Shown here: one piece after another, positions 16,586 to 26,203 of the stretch
How positions within the stretch are numbered: position 1 is the stretch's first letter
Layout of the letters: the number at the start of each line of letters is the position of its first letter
Assembly (NCBI GenBank): GCA_022822005.1
Contig: JAJECO010000097.1
Location: 79,672-143,671 of the forward strand
Origin: Candidatus Poribacteria bacterium
GTDB lineage: Bacteria; Poribacteria; WGA-4E; PCPOR2b
DNA: 64,000 nt
Direction of reading: 5' to 3'
Notes under the pieces: model-generated
The model's input: the letters and a program-made list of their open reading frames with translations, nothing else
The model's database searches: none
Told to the model about the DNA's origin: nothing
Program-made: the position numbers and the translations under genes

Positions 16586-17242
16586 TTATGGTACTTGATG
16601 CTGTAAAAAGTAGGAAAGTCCTTCAAGTTCTATAGATAGATCAACGTTCCTCAGTTTAATATGACGCGGAACGGTCAGATGTGCTGGGGCAAAGTTGAGG
16701 ACTGCTTTGACCCCTGCTGCAACGAGGCAGTTTAGCGCGTTCTGAGCCGCATGAAGCGGTACGGCGATAATGCCAATTTCGATCTGCTTGGATTGTACGG
16801 TTTCGGGAAGTTCCTCAATGTTCTGGATGACAACGTTATTAATGGTTCGATCCCATTTATCCGAATCGTTATCGAATGCGGCGACAATTTCAAAATTGTG
16901 CTCCCGCAGCACACGATATCCCAATAGCGCGCTGCCCAAGTTGCCGACACCGATGAGGGCAACTTTTCGAGGGACATGGACACCGAGAATCTTATCAACG
17001 GCCCCCTTGAGCGCAGCGACCTCATAACCGATTCCTCGCTTCCCAAATTGCCCAAAATAGGCTAAGTCCCTTCGGATTTGGGTTGCTGTGAAATCGGTGC
17101 GTTCTGATAGCTCCTTTGAAGACACAACCGTAACCCCTTCGAGTGCAAGTGTCGCTAAAAGCCGAGAGTACAAAGAGAGACGATTAATGGTGGCTTCGGA
17201 GATATTTTCGTGGTTCAGAATAGGCGAAGCATTTGAGGACAT
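16586..17242 (-). CDS. rex: Redox-sensing transcriptional repressor Rex
   Basis: About 218 residues from ATG at 17242 (a TTG at 17257 is in frame). The N-terminal winged helix has RLSLYSRLLATLALEGVTVV, SSKELSERTDFTATQIRRDL and AYFGQFGKRGIGYEV; the C-terminal Rossmann domain has VALIGVGNLGSALLGY and the NADH-related FDNDSDKWDR. Rex represses respiratory and fermentation genes when NADH/NAD is low. As first gene of the haem/ccm cluster it probably autoregulates and tunes haem supply, as the rex-hemACD operon does in Streptomyces. No clear Rex operator was found in the promoter region. Confidence 0.95.
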   Translation of the reverse strand: MSSNASPILNHENISEATINRLSLYSRLLATLALEGVTVVSSKELSERTDFTATQIRRDLAYFGQFGKRGIGYEVAALKGAVDKILGVHVPRKVALIGVGNLGSALLGYRVLREHNFEIVAAFDNDSDKWDRTINNVVIQNIEELPETVQSKQIEIGIIAVPLHAAQNALNCLVAAGVKAVLNFAPAHLTVPRHIKLRNVDLSIELEGLSYFLQHQVP

Positions 17243-17277
17243 TTGACCCAACCACAAGCTATATAAAAAACCAATAC

Positions 17278-17306
17278 ATTATAACCGATCTCCATATAAA
17301 TCGCAA
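17278..17306 (-). promoter_or_regulatory. Sigma70-like promoter for rex and the haem cluster
   Basis: On the minus strand a -35 box TTGCGA (17301-17306) is followed after 17 bases by a perfect -10 box TATAAT (17278-17283). Transcription would start near 17271, about 28 bases before the rex ATG. Confidence 0.65.
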
Positions 17307-17365
17307 GAAAAAGCAGGAGACTTAGAAATGGGGCAGCAGGTTAGAACTGGAAGTCCATTCCGAGG

Positions 17366-20300
17366 TTAACGCAAAATTGCTAACCGACCGATTTCTTTGA
17401 TCCTGCGTCCATCTGTTTCAACGATTACTTTGTAGAAGTAGACACCATTTGCCAAGCGCTCGCTATTCTCATCGCGGGCGTCCCAATCGGTCTCGTTGTA
17501 GCCCCGTCTCGCTGAGGCATCTTCGATTGTCCGGATGAGCCGACCGCTCACGGTATAGATTTTGACTGTAACCTGATCTGGTGCTTGTGCGAGGTTGTAG
17601 GTAAAAACTGTGTTGGTGCGTATGGGATTCGGCACGTTCAGCAGGTGGGTGATGGATACGGGTTCCTCAAGATGGAAACGGTATATTTGCGATTTGAGTG
17701 TATTTCCACTGGTATCCGTGGCAAGGATTTGGAGTTGGTATTCGTCATTTGGCAGATTGGGTTCAAAGTCGATCCATGTTTGCGTAGGTTGGGTAACATC
17801 GAACTGAAACTCGTAATGATTTTCAGGTAGTGGAAACAGGGGGTTGCTTGTTGAACCGAAGGCAAATTGAACCGTGGTTGGATTAATTCCACTTTCGTCT
17901 GCGATCAGAATCTCAAATTTCGGCTGTTCGCGTATAACCGTTCCATCCGTCAACATTTCATTGTTGAGAAGGATTTCAACGGTTGGCGGTTCAAGGTCGG
18001 GTTGCTCTGCCACAGAGAAGCGAAAATCACGGAATCCAGCCTCACCGCCAAACGTATTTCCTGCCAAATCATTTACCCTGATCCTAAAGCGGTAGTGACC
18101 GATAAACAGTGTTGGCTTATAGCGGATGGAGGTTGACGTTACCTGCTTGCCACTAATCTCAAGGTTCTTAATTGTCTCGAATGCTCCTCCGTCCTTACTC
18201 ATCCCTAAGCTGAAACTGTCCATATCCACTCCGTTTTCGTCTGTCAAGAGAAGCGAGATTTGAGGACGGGGCGAGATAGTGCTACCGGGAGTAAGGGCTT
18301 CGCCATCTATCCACAGTTGGACTTTGGGTGGCTCCTGATCTGAACTTCGCATAAGGGCGTAAGTCGAGGGTGCGCTTGTCTTAGTGGTTACGATGCCTAC
18401 GGTCATCTTGCTGAACTTGAACTTGTCTCCAAACTCGAAGGGTAAGTTGTCGGTGGCTTTGAAGCCCAAGTCCGTCGAGGACGAGACGCGCACCTCGATT
18501 CCGAGGTTGTCAAGGATCAAAGGCTGATTGACCTGCCCCACAGCAGGATTTCCCGCCGTATCGAGAGCCAGCTCGTTTCGCGCATTGCGTAGCTCGAAAT
18601 GTTTGCTATCCCGAAAAAAAATCAACCAGTCACCGAGGTCGGGCTGCCCGTCCTTGCCAGCAATCTGATCTTTCGTTCTGATGTCCACGTGCGCAGAACC
18701 TCTGCCACGATTGGTGTTCCACACTCCAGAAACGCCGGTGCTTCCGTTTGGGCTAACATCGGTTTCAAAGGTCAACACATCACCGAATTCAAAGACCAGA
18801 TTTCTGTTTAGGGTGTCTGTTTCCCCAAGGCGGGGAATCTCTAATTCGATCCCCAATTCCCCATCTCTGAGGGTTTGACCGATGTGTCCGGTTTGGTCGA
18901 GTTCTTCGATCTCACGGTTGCCTTTTCTTTGCAGGAGGACGCGATACCGGTCTGGATCAAGGAAAAAGATTGCCCACCTTCCCGACGGCGTGAGGCTTGG
19001 ATCGGCGCGAATATAAGAGGGCTGCAATTTTTGGATGCTTGTGTTTTCGGCTTGTGTGGGGGTTACAAAGTTCTCTGAAACTAAGTTCCCGGTATTATCG
19101 CGCAATACTTCTGAGGGCAGCCGTTTCCAAGCGTTGATGCTCGGTTTCCATTGATAGATCGCGAGATCGCTTTGTAAGGCGGGGTTAAATGCCACCGCTC
19201 CGGGATTCAGTCCCTGATTTGCCTGTAAATGATCTTTCAGAGCCCCCAGATCTAAACGGAACTTGAGTGACGCTGGCTTGACCAACCGCTCGGTATCAGA
19301 ATATAACTCGATTTGATATGCTCCGATTTGCGAGACAGGTCGGCGGGGAAGTGGGACAAAACGGAGGTCAGGTTGAGATGAGATGAGCGGTTCGATTGTA
19401 TTGACGGACAGCGTTGTTTTGGGATTGAGGACAGTTCCGATTGGGAATACGACCTCAAATATCCGATCCAAACTGAGCGCGGTGAGTTCTTCGTCAGCCT
19501 TCAGCGTAAATTCGTTGACTACAAAAGATCCGGACCCTTTGTTATCAAGCGAGCGGGGTTCATCCAGCTTACCGATAACTCCATCCTCATGATCGTCGCT
19601 GGGCGATTCTGGGTCCGCGAAGACATAGATTCGATGAAAGCCGGTGGACAAAGGTTCAGGGAGACTCAATGTCGCTTTCGTTTCTTGAAGGTGTGTCTCT
19701 CCCGAATGCCACGCATCGGCTCTGACCGAGACACGCCCAAGTATATCTGCTTCCGGGTCGATCTGGCCATCCCCATTCCGATCGGGATCCCCCTCTGCGA
19801 ACCAAACCTCGATCGCGGTATCGATTTTCTTGCCGCCATCGTTCACCAGTTTGGCGGTCAGTGTATGTGCTTGTTTATCTTTTGAGAATGTGTAGCGGAG
19901 GGGAGCGGTCACTGCAGAGGCGATGGCAATGTTTGCCCCTTCGGGCACCTTGAGAGATTTTTTCTCGGTTCTGATGGTATGATTGGTGTGGTCGGTCACT
20001 ACGATTTGATACTGTATAGTTTGCCCACCTTTCGGCAGGGGGATTGCGGTTTGCAGCTTGTACCACCGACCACCGTTCACCGCAGGAGTTGGTGGTGCCG
20101 GGTGGGGTATCATTTCGACCGTATGTTCCTTGGATTCTCCGCTATCGCTCCAAGCTGCTTTTATCAGCTTCAGTCCTGTGGGTCCTTCGTTGTCCGCTAT
20201 TAGTGCCGAAAGATTTAGTGTGTTGATATCTGGGTCAAGATCTTCACGGATGTCGAGAATAGCTGGCTGATACGTCCAGAATTTTGTCCCGCCCACCGCT

Positions 20301-23300
20301 GTCCGCTGATCGTCGAGAGCAAGGAGACGAACGATACCCTGTCCGGGGGCGACATTCTCTGGAACGGGAATACGGATCGCGCCAAAATCGCCTTGCCACA
20401 CTTGGATGCTATTCTTTTGCTGCTGCAGATCATTAAGTGAATTATCATCCAAATCGTTGGCGAACAGTGCCAGCGCCGACATCGTCCCAGTGCTGAAATC
20501 GGTCGCCTTGCGAAACGCTGCCGTTCCCGTGATCGGTGAAGGTTGGTACTGTCCAACAGTATTATGGCGGATGATCAGTTCTTTGCTCGGATCGACTGCA
20601 ACGTTCTCCAACTCGACTTGAATTTCCAATTCCGGCACGGCGAGACGCGTTGCTGGATCACCGAAGAGGGTGTACTGCGTGGCGGTAGGGATCCACAGTT
20701 GAGGGGCAGTCGTCATGAACTGCGTTTTTGCATCAGTGACAATTGCACCAAGAGTTGAAGGTCTAACGGTGAAGATAGAGGTAAAGAGATTTCTATCGAA
20801 TGCTGCATTGACCGTTGCAAAGGTCAAACGGGTTGCGCTCAAGACACCAATAGCACCGGCGCTGCCCATCAGAAATTGTTCGCTTAAACTGCGTTGCCCG
20901 AATTGTAGCGGCTGATCAAACTGCCCGTTGAGACATGTCGTTGTGATGATGAACGGCGGGTGTGCATTTCGTAGATTCTCTGCGTCTGCAATGCGGAGAA
21001 TGCCCTCATCTGCCCACGTTTGAGTGCCGCCGTGCCCCGAATATTCGACGACGAGGACCCCCTCATTAATTGTTGATATGATAGCTTGGTTGGTCCGTTC
21101 TGGACTCTCGATCCGCCGCAGATATACCTTGCGGGTATCGTAGCCGACGGGAATATACTCCTCAATGAGTTGTTCGCTGTTTCGCTCAAAGATTTCGTCC
21201 CCGACGTTATTTACCGCGTTATCCGCTACCTGCATCAATCTGCCCTGCCATAAACCGGGTTGATGCTTTGCTTCATAATTGATAATCTTTTTCACCATAG
21301 CATCCAACTCGTGCGGCGATTGTACTGGGAGTCGCCCGATAAACATATCTGGCAGTGGATCGTCGCCGCTAACGGTGACAAAATGGTGATCCATAGCGGT
21401 TTCCCCACTCGCTGGTGCCCAACCGTGAAAAGTTGGTACGTAGATAGGGTGGAGATCATAATCTCTGTTCAGTACCTCTCGATATAACTGGACAGTTGCG
21501 CTTTTATAGTCGTAGTGGGCGTCGCCGACTAACAGGACGTATGTGGGCTTAGGGGTACGCCAATGGATGTAGGCGTGACGTAAAAACTTTTGGATTGCCA
21601 GCGGATTAAAAATTCCGTGATTGAACTGATCATATACCTCCTCGATGTCAACAACCTTGACGGCTAAGCCTTGTGACCGTCGGAAGGTTGCGAGCGCTTG
21701 GATACTATTGATAAAATTGCTGTGGGAGATAATGATATAGTCTGCTTGATTGGTGGGGTTGCTGATTACTGATGGCTTGGCGGGGATAATATGATCCACC
21801 CGAGCATATCTCTCTCGCTCAACGACAAAATAACTGGTCGGCGATGTCAAATTATCCTCAAAGATTAGCTGAAAATTGCCATCCTTATGTTCAACCCGAC
21901 CGTTAGCGAGTTTTGCAACCATACTTCCATCGTGGGTCTGATATACATCAATATTACGGTGATGAAGATTTGTCACACGGTACTGAACCCGTCCGATTCT
22001 TCTTGGCTCGGTTTCTGAGTTAAATTCGAGCACTCCCTCAAACGCTTCAAAGGTGCGCCAATAATCAATTTCAAACCAATCCAGATAAAAGTCAGGCACG
22101 CCTGCCGGTGTGTCATTTCGATCTTCGGCTATGATCTTCAGAACGTTCGTATCCCCCGGCTTACTAAATCGCGACATTTCGATCTTACGCGGAACTAACG
22201 GCCCAGCTTGCTGCCGCCACTCGGCGACTCCCCCAAGCTGCGCGCCGTTAAACAGAATACGCGCCTGATGTCTGGCGTTCCGTTTGCGCGATGCACCTTG
22301 GAACTTAATCCGAATTTCAGCATTTCGATTCACTTGCCCTCTCGGTGCTATATGAGGCAGTTGAACCGAGAAATCTTTCTGGTTGAACCTATCGTCTGCT
22401 CCACCTGTCAAACTTTCCCAGAAATAGTGGTCTGCCCCTTCAGATTTCACATCAAGCAGCTGATCATATTTGGGGTTTTGTTCGAAGTGCAAGGTTTTCT
22501 TGAAAGCGAGTGGAGTGGGCGCATTCAGCATTTTTGGGGTCGCGTCTCTAACGGGTACCTGTGAACGACCAACACCACCCCAACTCAGCCAATACACGTT
22601 AGTATCGGTGAATCTATCCCCGATTGGTGCGTCCCCGTAAAACACAACCGAGTCGTCCCGATTGAATCTACTGTCTGTGTTGTCGTCAAAGACATGAAGA
22701 CCGACCCGGCGTCCACGATTTTCCATCTTTAGGGTCTTAAGTTCAATATCCTCGGGGGTGGCACCGGCGCGTCTGAGTTCGCTATATGTGATTTGATACA
22801 GCCCTGTTCGGCTGATCAGGATTTTATATCTCTGGGAAGGGAGGGTAGCCTGCTGTGCCACGGGGGCAGCAGGGGCACTTTGGGGCAAGCGCCTCCATAC
22901 TTTTGCCTGACTGTAATTCAGTAGTTTTGCCTGAAAGAGCTGCTCAAAAGCCTGCGACGGTTCTATCACAAAGGAAGGCGCAGCAAATCGGTCTGAATTC
23001 CGATGGGATTGGGTGGATGAAGAGGTGGCATTGAAGGCGATTCGGATTAACAATTCGTGACAGATTTTGAGCTGCGATTTAGCGGGGTTATACTGAATCG
23101 GCTGGATTTGGAGTCGTGCGATCTGTTGTCCACGGATGAGTCCAATCGGTCTAACTTCGACAAGTTTGGCCGGGTACGGACGATCCCGTCGGTAAAAGTT
23201 CGTGTCAATGATGGGTGTTGGTTGGGGATTGGTGAGACCCGATGGTTGGGTGGGGATAATGCGCTCGGTTTGGCGGACTTCAAGACGGGAATCAATCACG

Positions 23301-23650
23301 GTTGCATATGGTGCGGCATCAATGGGAATCCCAATTAGTTGTGAGTAGGCAGGCAAACTGGGGCGTCCCACCTCCGTCATGAAGGTTGCGCCTGCGAAGG
23401 AAATCTGAGTGAAGGTGCGTTCATTAATTTCTTGCGAGTTGAATCGCAGGGTCGGTGCCTCAAATTTGACGAGGAGGCTATCCGTGTCTGCTTGGACAAT
23501 ATGGAGCGGAGATTTGGCGGCGATAGTGGCGGCGGAGAGCCAGAAGATTAGGAGCGTGTAGAATGTGAAACGGGATACGTAAGCCGTGGTGCGTAAATGA
23601 ACCGCTGATACCGGATCCGGTTTTTGATTGCCCATTACTATAGCCGTCAT
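17366..23650 (-). CDS. Giant C25 (gingipain/PorU-like) exported peptidase with FlgD-like C-terminal domain
   Basis: About 2094 residues from ATG at 23650; a TTG at 23704 would overlap the upstream gene and no start has a strong ribosome site. After a signal peptide (FYTLLIFWLSAATIAA) come a PorU-like N-domain (YKILISRTGLYQITYSELRR) and a C25 domain with the catalytic pair His in VEYSGHGG and Cys in TTTCLNGQ. Long repeated beta-rich domains follow, including two similar blocks around WIDGEALTPGSTI and LNNEMLTDGTVI. The end is a FlgD-type Ig domain (VKIYTVSGRLIRTIED ... LANGVYFYKVI), the usual type IX secretion-like sorting tail. It could be a PorU-like sortase or a secreted protease. Confidence 0.88.
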   Translation of the reverse strand: MTAIVMGNQKPDPVSAVHLRTTAYVSRFTFYTLLIFWLSAATIAAKSPLHIVQADTDSLLVKFEAPTLRFNSQEINERTFTQISFAGATFMTEVGRPSLPAYSQLIGIPIDAAPYATVIDSRLEVRQTERIIPTQPSGLTNPQPTPIIDTNFYRRDRPYPAKLVEVRPIGLIRGQQIARLQIQPIQYNPAKSQLKICHELLIRIAFNATSSSTQSHRNSDRFAAPSFVIEPSQAFEQLFQAKLLNYSQAKVWRRLPQSAPAAPVAQQATLPSQRYKILISRTGLYQITYSELRRAGATPEDIELKTLKMENRGRRVGLHVFDDNTDSRFNRDDSVVFYGDAPIGDRFTDTNVYWLSWGGVGRSQVPVRDATPKMLNAPTPLAFKKTLHFEQNPKYDQLLDVKSEGADHYFWESLTGGADDRFNQKDFSVQLPHIAPRGQVNRNAEIRIKFQGASRKRNARHQARILFNGAQLGGVAEWRQQAGPLVPRKIEMSRFSKPGDTNVLKIIAEDRNDTPAGVPDFYLDWFEIDYWRTFEAFEGVLEFNSETEPRRIGRVQYRVTNLHHRNIDVYQTHDGSMVAKLANGRVEHKDGNFQLIFEDNLTSPTSYFVVERERYARVDHIIPAKPSVISNPTNQADYIIISHSNFINSIQALATFRRSQGLAVKVVDIEEVYDQFNHGIFNPLAIQKFLRHAYIHWRTPKPTYVLLVGDAHYDYKSATVQLYREVLNRDYDLHPIYVPTFHGWAPASGETAMDHHFVTVSGDDPLPDMFIGRLPVQSPHELDAMVKKIINYEAKHQPGLWQGRLMQVADNAVNNVGDEIFERNSEQLIEEYIPVGYDTRKVYLRRIESPERTNQAIISTINEGVLVVEYSGHGGTQTWADEGILRIADAENLRNAHPPFIITTTCLNGQFDQPLQFGQRSLSEQFLMGSAGAIGVLSATRLTFATVNAAFDRNLFTSIFTVRPSTLGAIVTDAKTQFMTTAPQLWIPTATQYTLFGDPATRLAVPELEIQVELENVAVDPSKELIIRHNTVGQYQPSPITGTAAFRKATDFSTGTMSALALFANDLDDNSLNDLQQQKNSIQVWQGDFGAIRIPVPENVAPGQGIVRLLALDDQRTAVGGTKFWTYQPAILDIREDLDPDINTLNLSALIADNEGPTGLKLIKAAWSDSGESKEHTVEMIPHPAPPTPAVNGGRWYKLQTAIPLPKGGQTIQYQIVVTDHTNHTIRTEKKSLKVPEGANIAIASAVTAPLRYTFSKDKQAHTLTAKLVNDGGKKIDTAIEVWFAEGDPDRNGDGQIDPEADILGRVSVRADAWHSGETHLQETKATLSLPEPLSTGFHRIYVFADPESPSDDHEDGVIGKLDEPRSLDNKGSGSFVVNEFTLKADEELTALSLDRIFEVVFPIGTVLNPKTTLSVNTIEPLISSQPDLRFVPLPRRPVSQIGAYQIELYSDTERLVKPASLKFRLDLGALKDHLQANQGLNPGAVAFNPALQSDLAIYQWKPSINAWKRLPSEVLRDNTGNLVSENFVTPTQAENTSIQKLQPSYIRADPSLTPSGRWAIFFLDPDRYRVLLQRKGNREIEELDQTGHIGQTLRDGELGIELEIPRLGETDTLNRNLVFEFGDVLTFETDVSPNGSTGVSGVWNTNRGRGSAHVDIRTKDQIAGKDGQPDLGDWLIFFRDSKHFELRNARNELALDTAGNPAVGQVNQPLILDNLGIEVRVSSSTDLGFKATDNLPFEFGDKFKFSKMTVGIVTTKTSAPSTYALMRSSDQEPPKVQLWIDGEALTPGSTISPRPQISLLLTDENGVDMDSFSLGMSKDGGAFETIKNLEISGKQVTSTSIRYKPTLFIGHYRFRIRVNDLAGNTFGGEAGFRDFRFSVAEQPDLEPPTVEILLNNEMLTDGTVIREQPKFEILIADESGINPTTVQFAFGSTSNPLFPLPENHYEFQFDVTQPTQTWIDFEPNLPNDEYQLQILATDTSGNTLKSQIYRFHLEEPVSITHLLNVPNPIRTNTVFTYNLAQAPDQVTVKIYTVSGRLIRTIEDASARRGYNETDWDARDENSERLANGVYFYKVIVETDGRRIKEIGRLAILR

Positions 23651-23681
23651 GCTTTTCGGTTGGGAAATATATTCCCACACT

Positions 23682-25199
23682 TCACTCAAAGATCTCAATC
23701 TCAAGCTGATTCAGGGTCCGCATCACCCCTTCGCCGAATTCCAGCATGGAGTTGGACTCAAACTCGCTGCCGGCAAGTTGAATATGATTTGCATCTGCTT
23801 GGATTTGACCGAGCGTTGGCTCCATTGCTACCCACTCACCTACATATACTTCGGGCCAAAAATGGTAGTAAAAAGCATCACCTTGGAATACAAGTCCCGC
23901 ACAAACCCGTGCAGGGATACCGACGGAACGTGCCATTCCAATCAGTAGGACTGTATGTTCTGTACAATCTCCTTCCAGCGATTCTAATGTTTGTAATGCC
24001 GATCCGAATCCAACCTTTAGGTTCTTGTCATGGATATTTTCGTACACCCATCTGCACAGCTTCTGTGCGGATTTCCAAGCATTAGTCTCTCCATCAAGTA
24101 CCTCGACAGCTTTCGCCCGAACCGTTGGGTGTTCCGCTTGGATGTACACAGTTGATTTCAAGAATTGTGCGAGTTCCTTATCCTCGTGCTGGTCTTGTAT
24201 GGGCAGATTCAGCGTTTCCGCTCGATCTATCATGGGGACATTGACCTCAAGTATTCCGTGGCGTGGGTCGCTATCAATCGTCAGTTTCTGGCGGCTATCT
24301 ATTATTACTGCCTTTTCCAATTCTCCCCCAGTCAATCGCAGCCGTGCCTTGAGACGACGCGTACCGGGTGTTGGCCGTTCTCCTTGGGCGAAGATTTTTG
24401 TGTTCAGGATAACATCCACCTCTCCTGATTCGCCGAGTGCTGTTTTCATATCGGTCTTTGCCAAGACCATCTTGAGTCCCATCAGCCCGACTTCCAGCCG
24501 ATATATTGTGCCATTGTGTCCCAACCACTGCTTTGTCGTAAGCCCTCCCATGATGTCCATCGTGTAGTCGATGATGTAGACCGGCTCTATCTTGCCGTCA
24601 AATTCGAGTTGATCTTCTTGCAGGACTTTGATGTCCGTTTTAACGGGTTTCATGAGGTCCAGATTAAATACGCGCAGCGTATACGCATCGCCGACTTTGA
24701 TGCTGCGTCGCAGCAGAAAATAACCGATCATCTGTTCAAAAATTGTGTCGGCTGGAATCGACGTTTCACTCTGAGTTGTTTTTCCTGCGAGGCTCGTTTC
24801 AAGGTAAGCAACACCATCTTTGATACGCCCTTCAACCTGTTTTTCTTGTCTTGTCTCATTGGAGGTAGAAATAAAATAGCGAGGAACGAGATCCATACCG
24901 ACATACGCGATCCGGGTTGTTGTGAGTCTTAACCCGGTGCCAGTACGCTTGAGGTCCATCACCATGTCAGCGCGCACTCGGATAGCTTCCTCGTCTTCAT
25001 ATCTTGATTTTTCCGTATAGAGATGGGCATACCCGATTTTCGTGCCCATCAGTGTTAAATTTAACCAATCGTCTTGAGGTAGCTGCATCATTTTCTCAAT
25101 CTCCGCCGGATCGACTTCCACCCATTCCCCTACAGCATCTCCAATTGAAATAACAAGCAAACAACAGGTGAAAAGTATCTGTTGTTTCATAAAGGACAT
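23682..25199 (-). CDS. Exported transglutaminase-like protein
   Basis: About 505 residues from ATG at 25199, directly after GGAGAGGAA; ATG at 25190 has a more usual spacing and is the other candidate. A signal peptide (MKQQILFTCCLLVISIGDAV) is followed by a long beta-rich region and, near the C-terminus, a transglutaminase-like core: Cys in LEGDCTEHTVLLIGMARS, then GIPARVCAGLVF, and His in YYHFWPEVYVGEWVAMEPT. The last position usually holds Asp (DPT) but here it is Glu (MEPT). It is 32 bases upstream of the C25 gene, so the two may act together at the cell surface. Substrate unknown. Confidence 0.85.
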   Translation of the reverse strand: MSFMKQQILFTCCLLVISIGDAVGEWVEVDPAEIEKMMQLPQDDWLNLTLMGTKIGYAHLYTEKSRYEDEEAIRVRADMVMDLKRTGTGLRLTTTRIAYVGMDLVPRYFISTSNETRQEKQVEGRIKDGVAYLETSLAGKTTQSETSIPADTIFEQMIGYFLLRRSIKVGDAYTLRVFNLDLMKPVKTDIKVLQEDQLEFDGKIEPVYIIDYTMDIMGGLTTKQWLGHNGTIYRLEVGLMGLKMVLAKTDMKTALGESGEVDVILNTKIFAQGERPTPGTRRLKARLRLTGGELEKAVIIDSRQKLTIDSDPRHGILEVNVPMIDRAETLNLPIQDQHEDKELAQFLKSTVYIQAEHPTVRAKAVEVLDGETNAWKSAQKLCRWVYENIHDKNLKVGFGSALQTLESLEGDCTEHTVLLIGMARSVGIPARVCAGLVFQGDAFYYHFWPEVYVGEWVAMEPTLGQIQADANHIQLAGSEFESNSMLEFGEGVMRTLNQLEIEIFE

Positions 25200-25245
25200 T
25201 TCCTCTCCAATGCATCGTATGTTGTTGTGTTCTCTCCTTCTTGTT

Positions 25246-25274
25246 ATGATAGCATAGGTTAAGGTAGTGGACAA
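25246..25274 (-). promoter_or_regulatory. Promoter for the transglutaminase-like/C25 pair
   Basis: Minus-strand -35 TTGTCC (25269-25274) and -10 TATCAT (25246-25251) are separated by 17 bases and lie about 47 bases upstream of the likely ATG. They form half of a divergent promoter region. Confidence 0.5.
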
Positions 25275-25324
25275 TCGAAAACCGCCTGCCAGCCTGATAT
25301 TGGGAAGGTTTCTGCCTACGGCTC

Positions 25325-25354
25325 TTGACACCAATAATTCAAAAATGGTATTAT
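25325..25354 (+). promoter_or_regulatory. Promoter for the sugar isomerase gene
   Basis: A perfect -35 TTGACA (25325-25330) is followed after 18 bases by TATTAT (25349-25354). The implied transcript starts near 25361, about 55 bases before the ATG at 25416. Confidence 0.65.
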
Positions 25355-25415
25355 ATCGCAACTATTTTAGAGGTAATCCCTTCCGGTTATGAATGAGCCC
25401 CTGCAGGAGAGAAAT

Positions 25416-26180
25416 ATGAAAGTTGGCATCCGAGACGGTATGTTGAATTTGCCCTTTGAAGAGGTATTCGACAAAGCGAAAGAGATTGGTTTTGACGGCG
25501 TGGAAATATGTATCGGTGCCAATTATCGTGAGCACCCACTTTGGACTGAGTCCGGCGTAGACGACATCAAAGTGTTATCCGAGTCGGCTGGCATTGAAAC
25601 ACCGGCTCTCTCTCCGGGTGGTTTCACTGCCTATACGTTTGCCCATCCAGACGATGCAACGCGAGCCGAAGGGATCGCAATGTTGGACCATCTCTCGTCG
25701 GTCTGTCCAAAACTTGGAGCGAAGGTCATCCTTGTGCCGTTTTTCGGCGACGGCAAGATCGAAACGGAACATATCACGTCAGCACGTTTCATTGACGGGG
25801 TGAAGGCTGCGGCGGCGACGGCGGAACAACATAACGTCTGCCTTGCTTTAGAATCGACGTTAACCGCTGCCGAACATCAACAGATCCTCGATCAGGTTGA
25901 CTCCCCGGCGGTTGGTGTTTATTACGATATGGGCAATGCCACAGGATTCGGATATGACGCTGCCGACGAGATCCGTCAGCTCGGAGGTGCTATCGCGCAG
26001 ATGCACATCAAAGATACTTCGGGCAGCCACGCCGGCGAGGGCGGTGTTGATTTTCCCGCGGTTATCGAAGCCACTCACGCAATCGGCTATGATGGCTGGT
26101 ATGTCCTCGAAACGCCGGCAGACGATGATCCGATAGCCTCAGCGATAAAGAATCTGCACTTCGTCCGAGAGAACTACTAA
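25416..26180 (+). CDS. Sugar phosphate isomerase/epimerase (TIM barrel, AP-endonuclease-2 fold)
   Basis: 254 residues from ATG at 25416, which follows AGGAGAG at a good distance; an in-frame ATG at 25389 has no such site. The order of motifs fits the xylose-isomerase-like TIM barrel: EIGFDGVEICIG, then LALESTLTAAEHQQILD, VGVYYDMGNATGFGYD, and IAQMHIKDTSG with the metal-binding His, followed by VDFPAVIEA. Metal ligands (Glu, Asp, His, Glu) are all present, so an active isomerase or epimerase of a sugar or polyol is likely; the substrate is unknown. It starts a plus-strand run behind a strong promoter. Confidence 0.88.
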   Translation: MKVGIRDGMLNLPFEEVFDKAKEIGFDGVEICIGANYREHPLWTESGVDDIKVLSESAGIETPALSPGGFTAYTFAHPDDATRAEGIAMLDHLSSVCPKLGAKVILVPFFGDGKIETEHITSARFIDGVKAAAATAEQHNVCLALESTLTAAEHQQILDQVDSPAVGVYYDMGNATGFGYDAADEIRQLGGAIAQMHIKDTSGSHAGEGGVDFPAVIEATHAIGYDGWYVLETPADDDPIASAIKNLHFVRENY

Positions 26181-26203
26181 GATTTCCACCCAATGAGGGA
26201 GAT

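Noticed and set aside
17242..17310. Rex operator upstream of rex
   Set aside because: No TTGTGAA...TTCACAA-like palindrome could be seen around the promoter; only the -35 and -10 boxes are supported.
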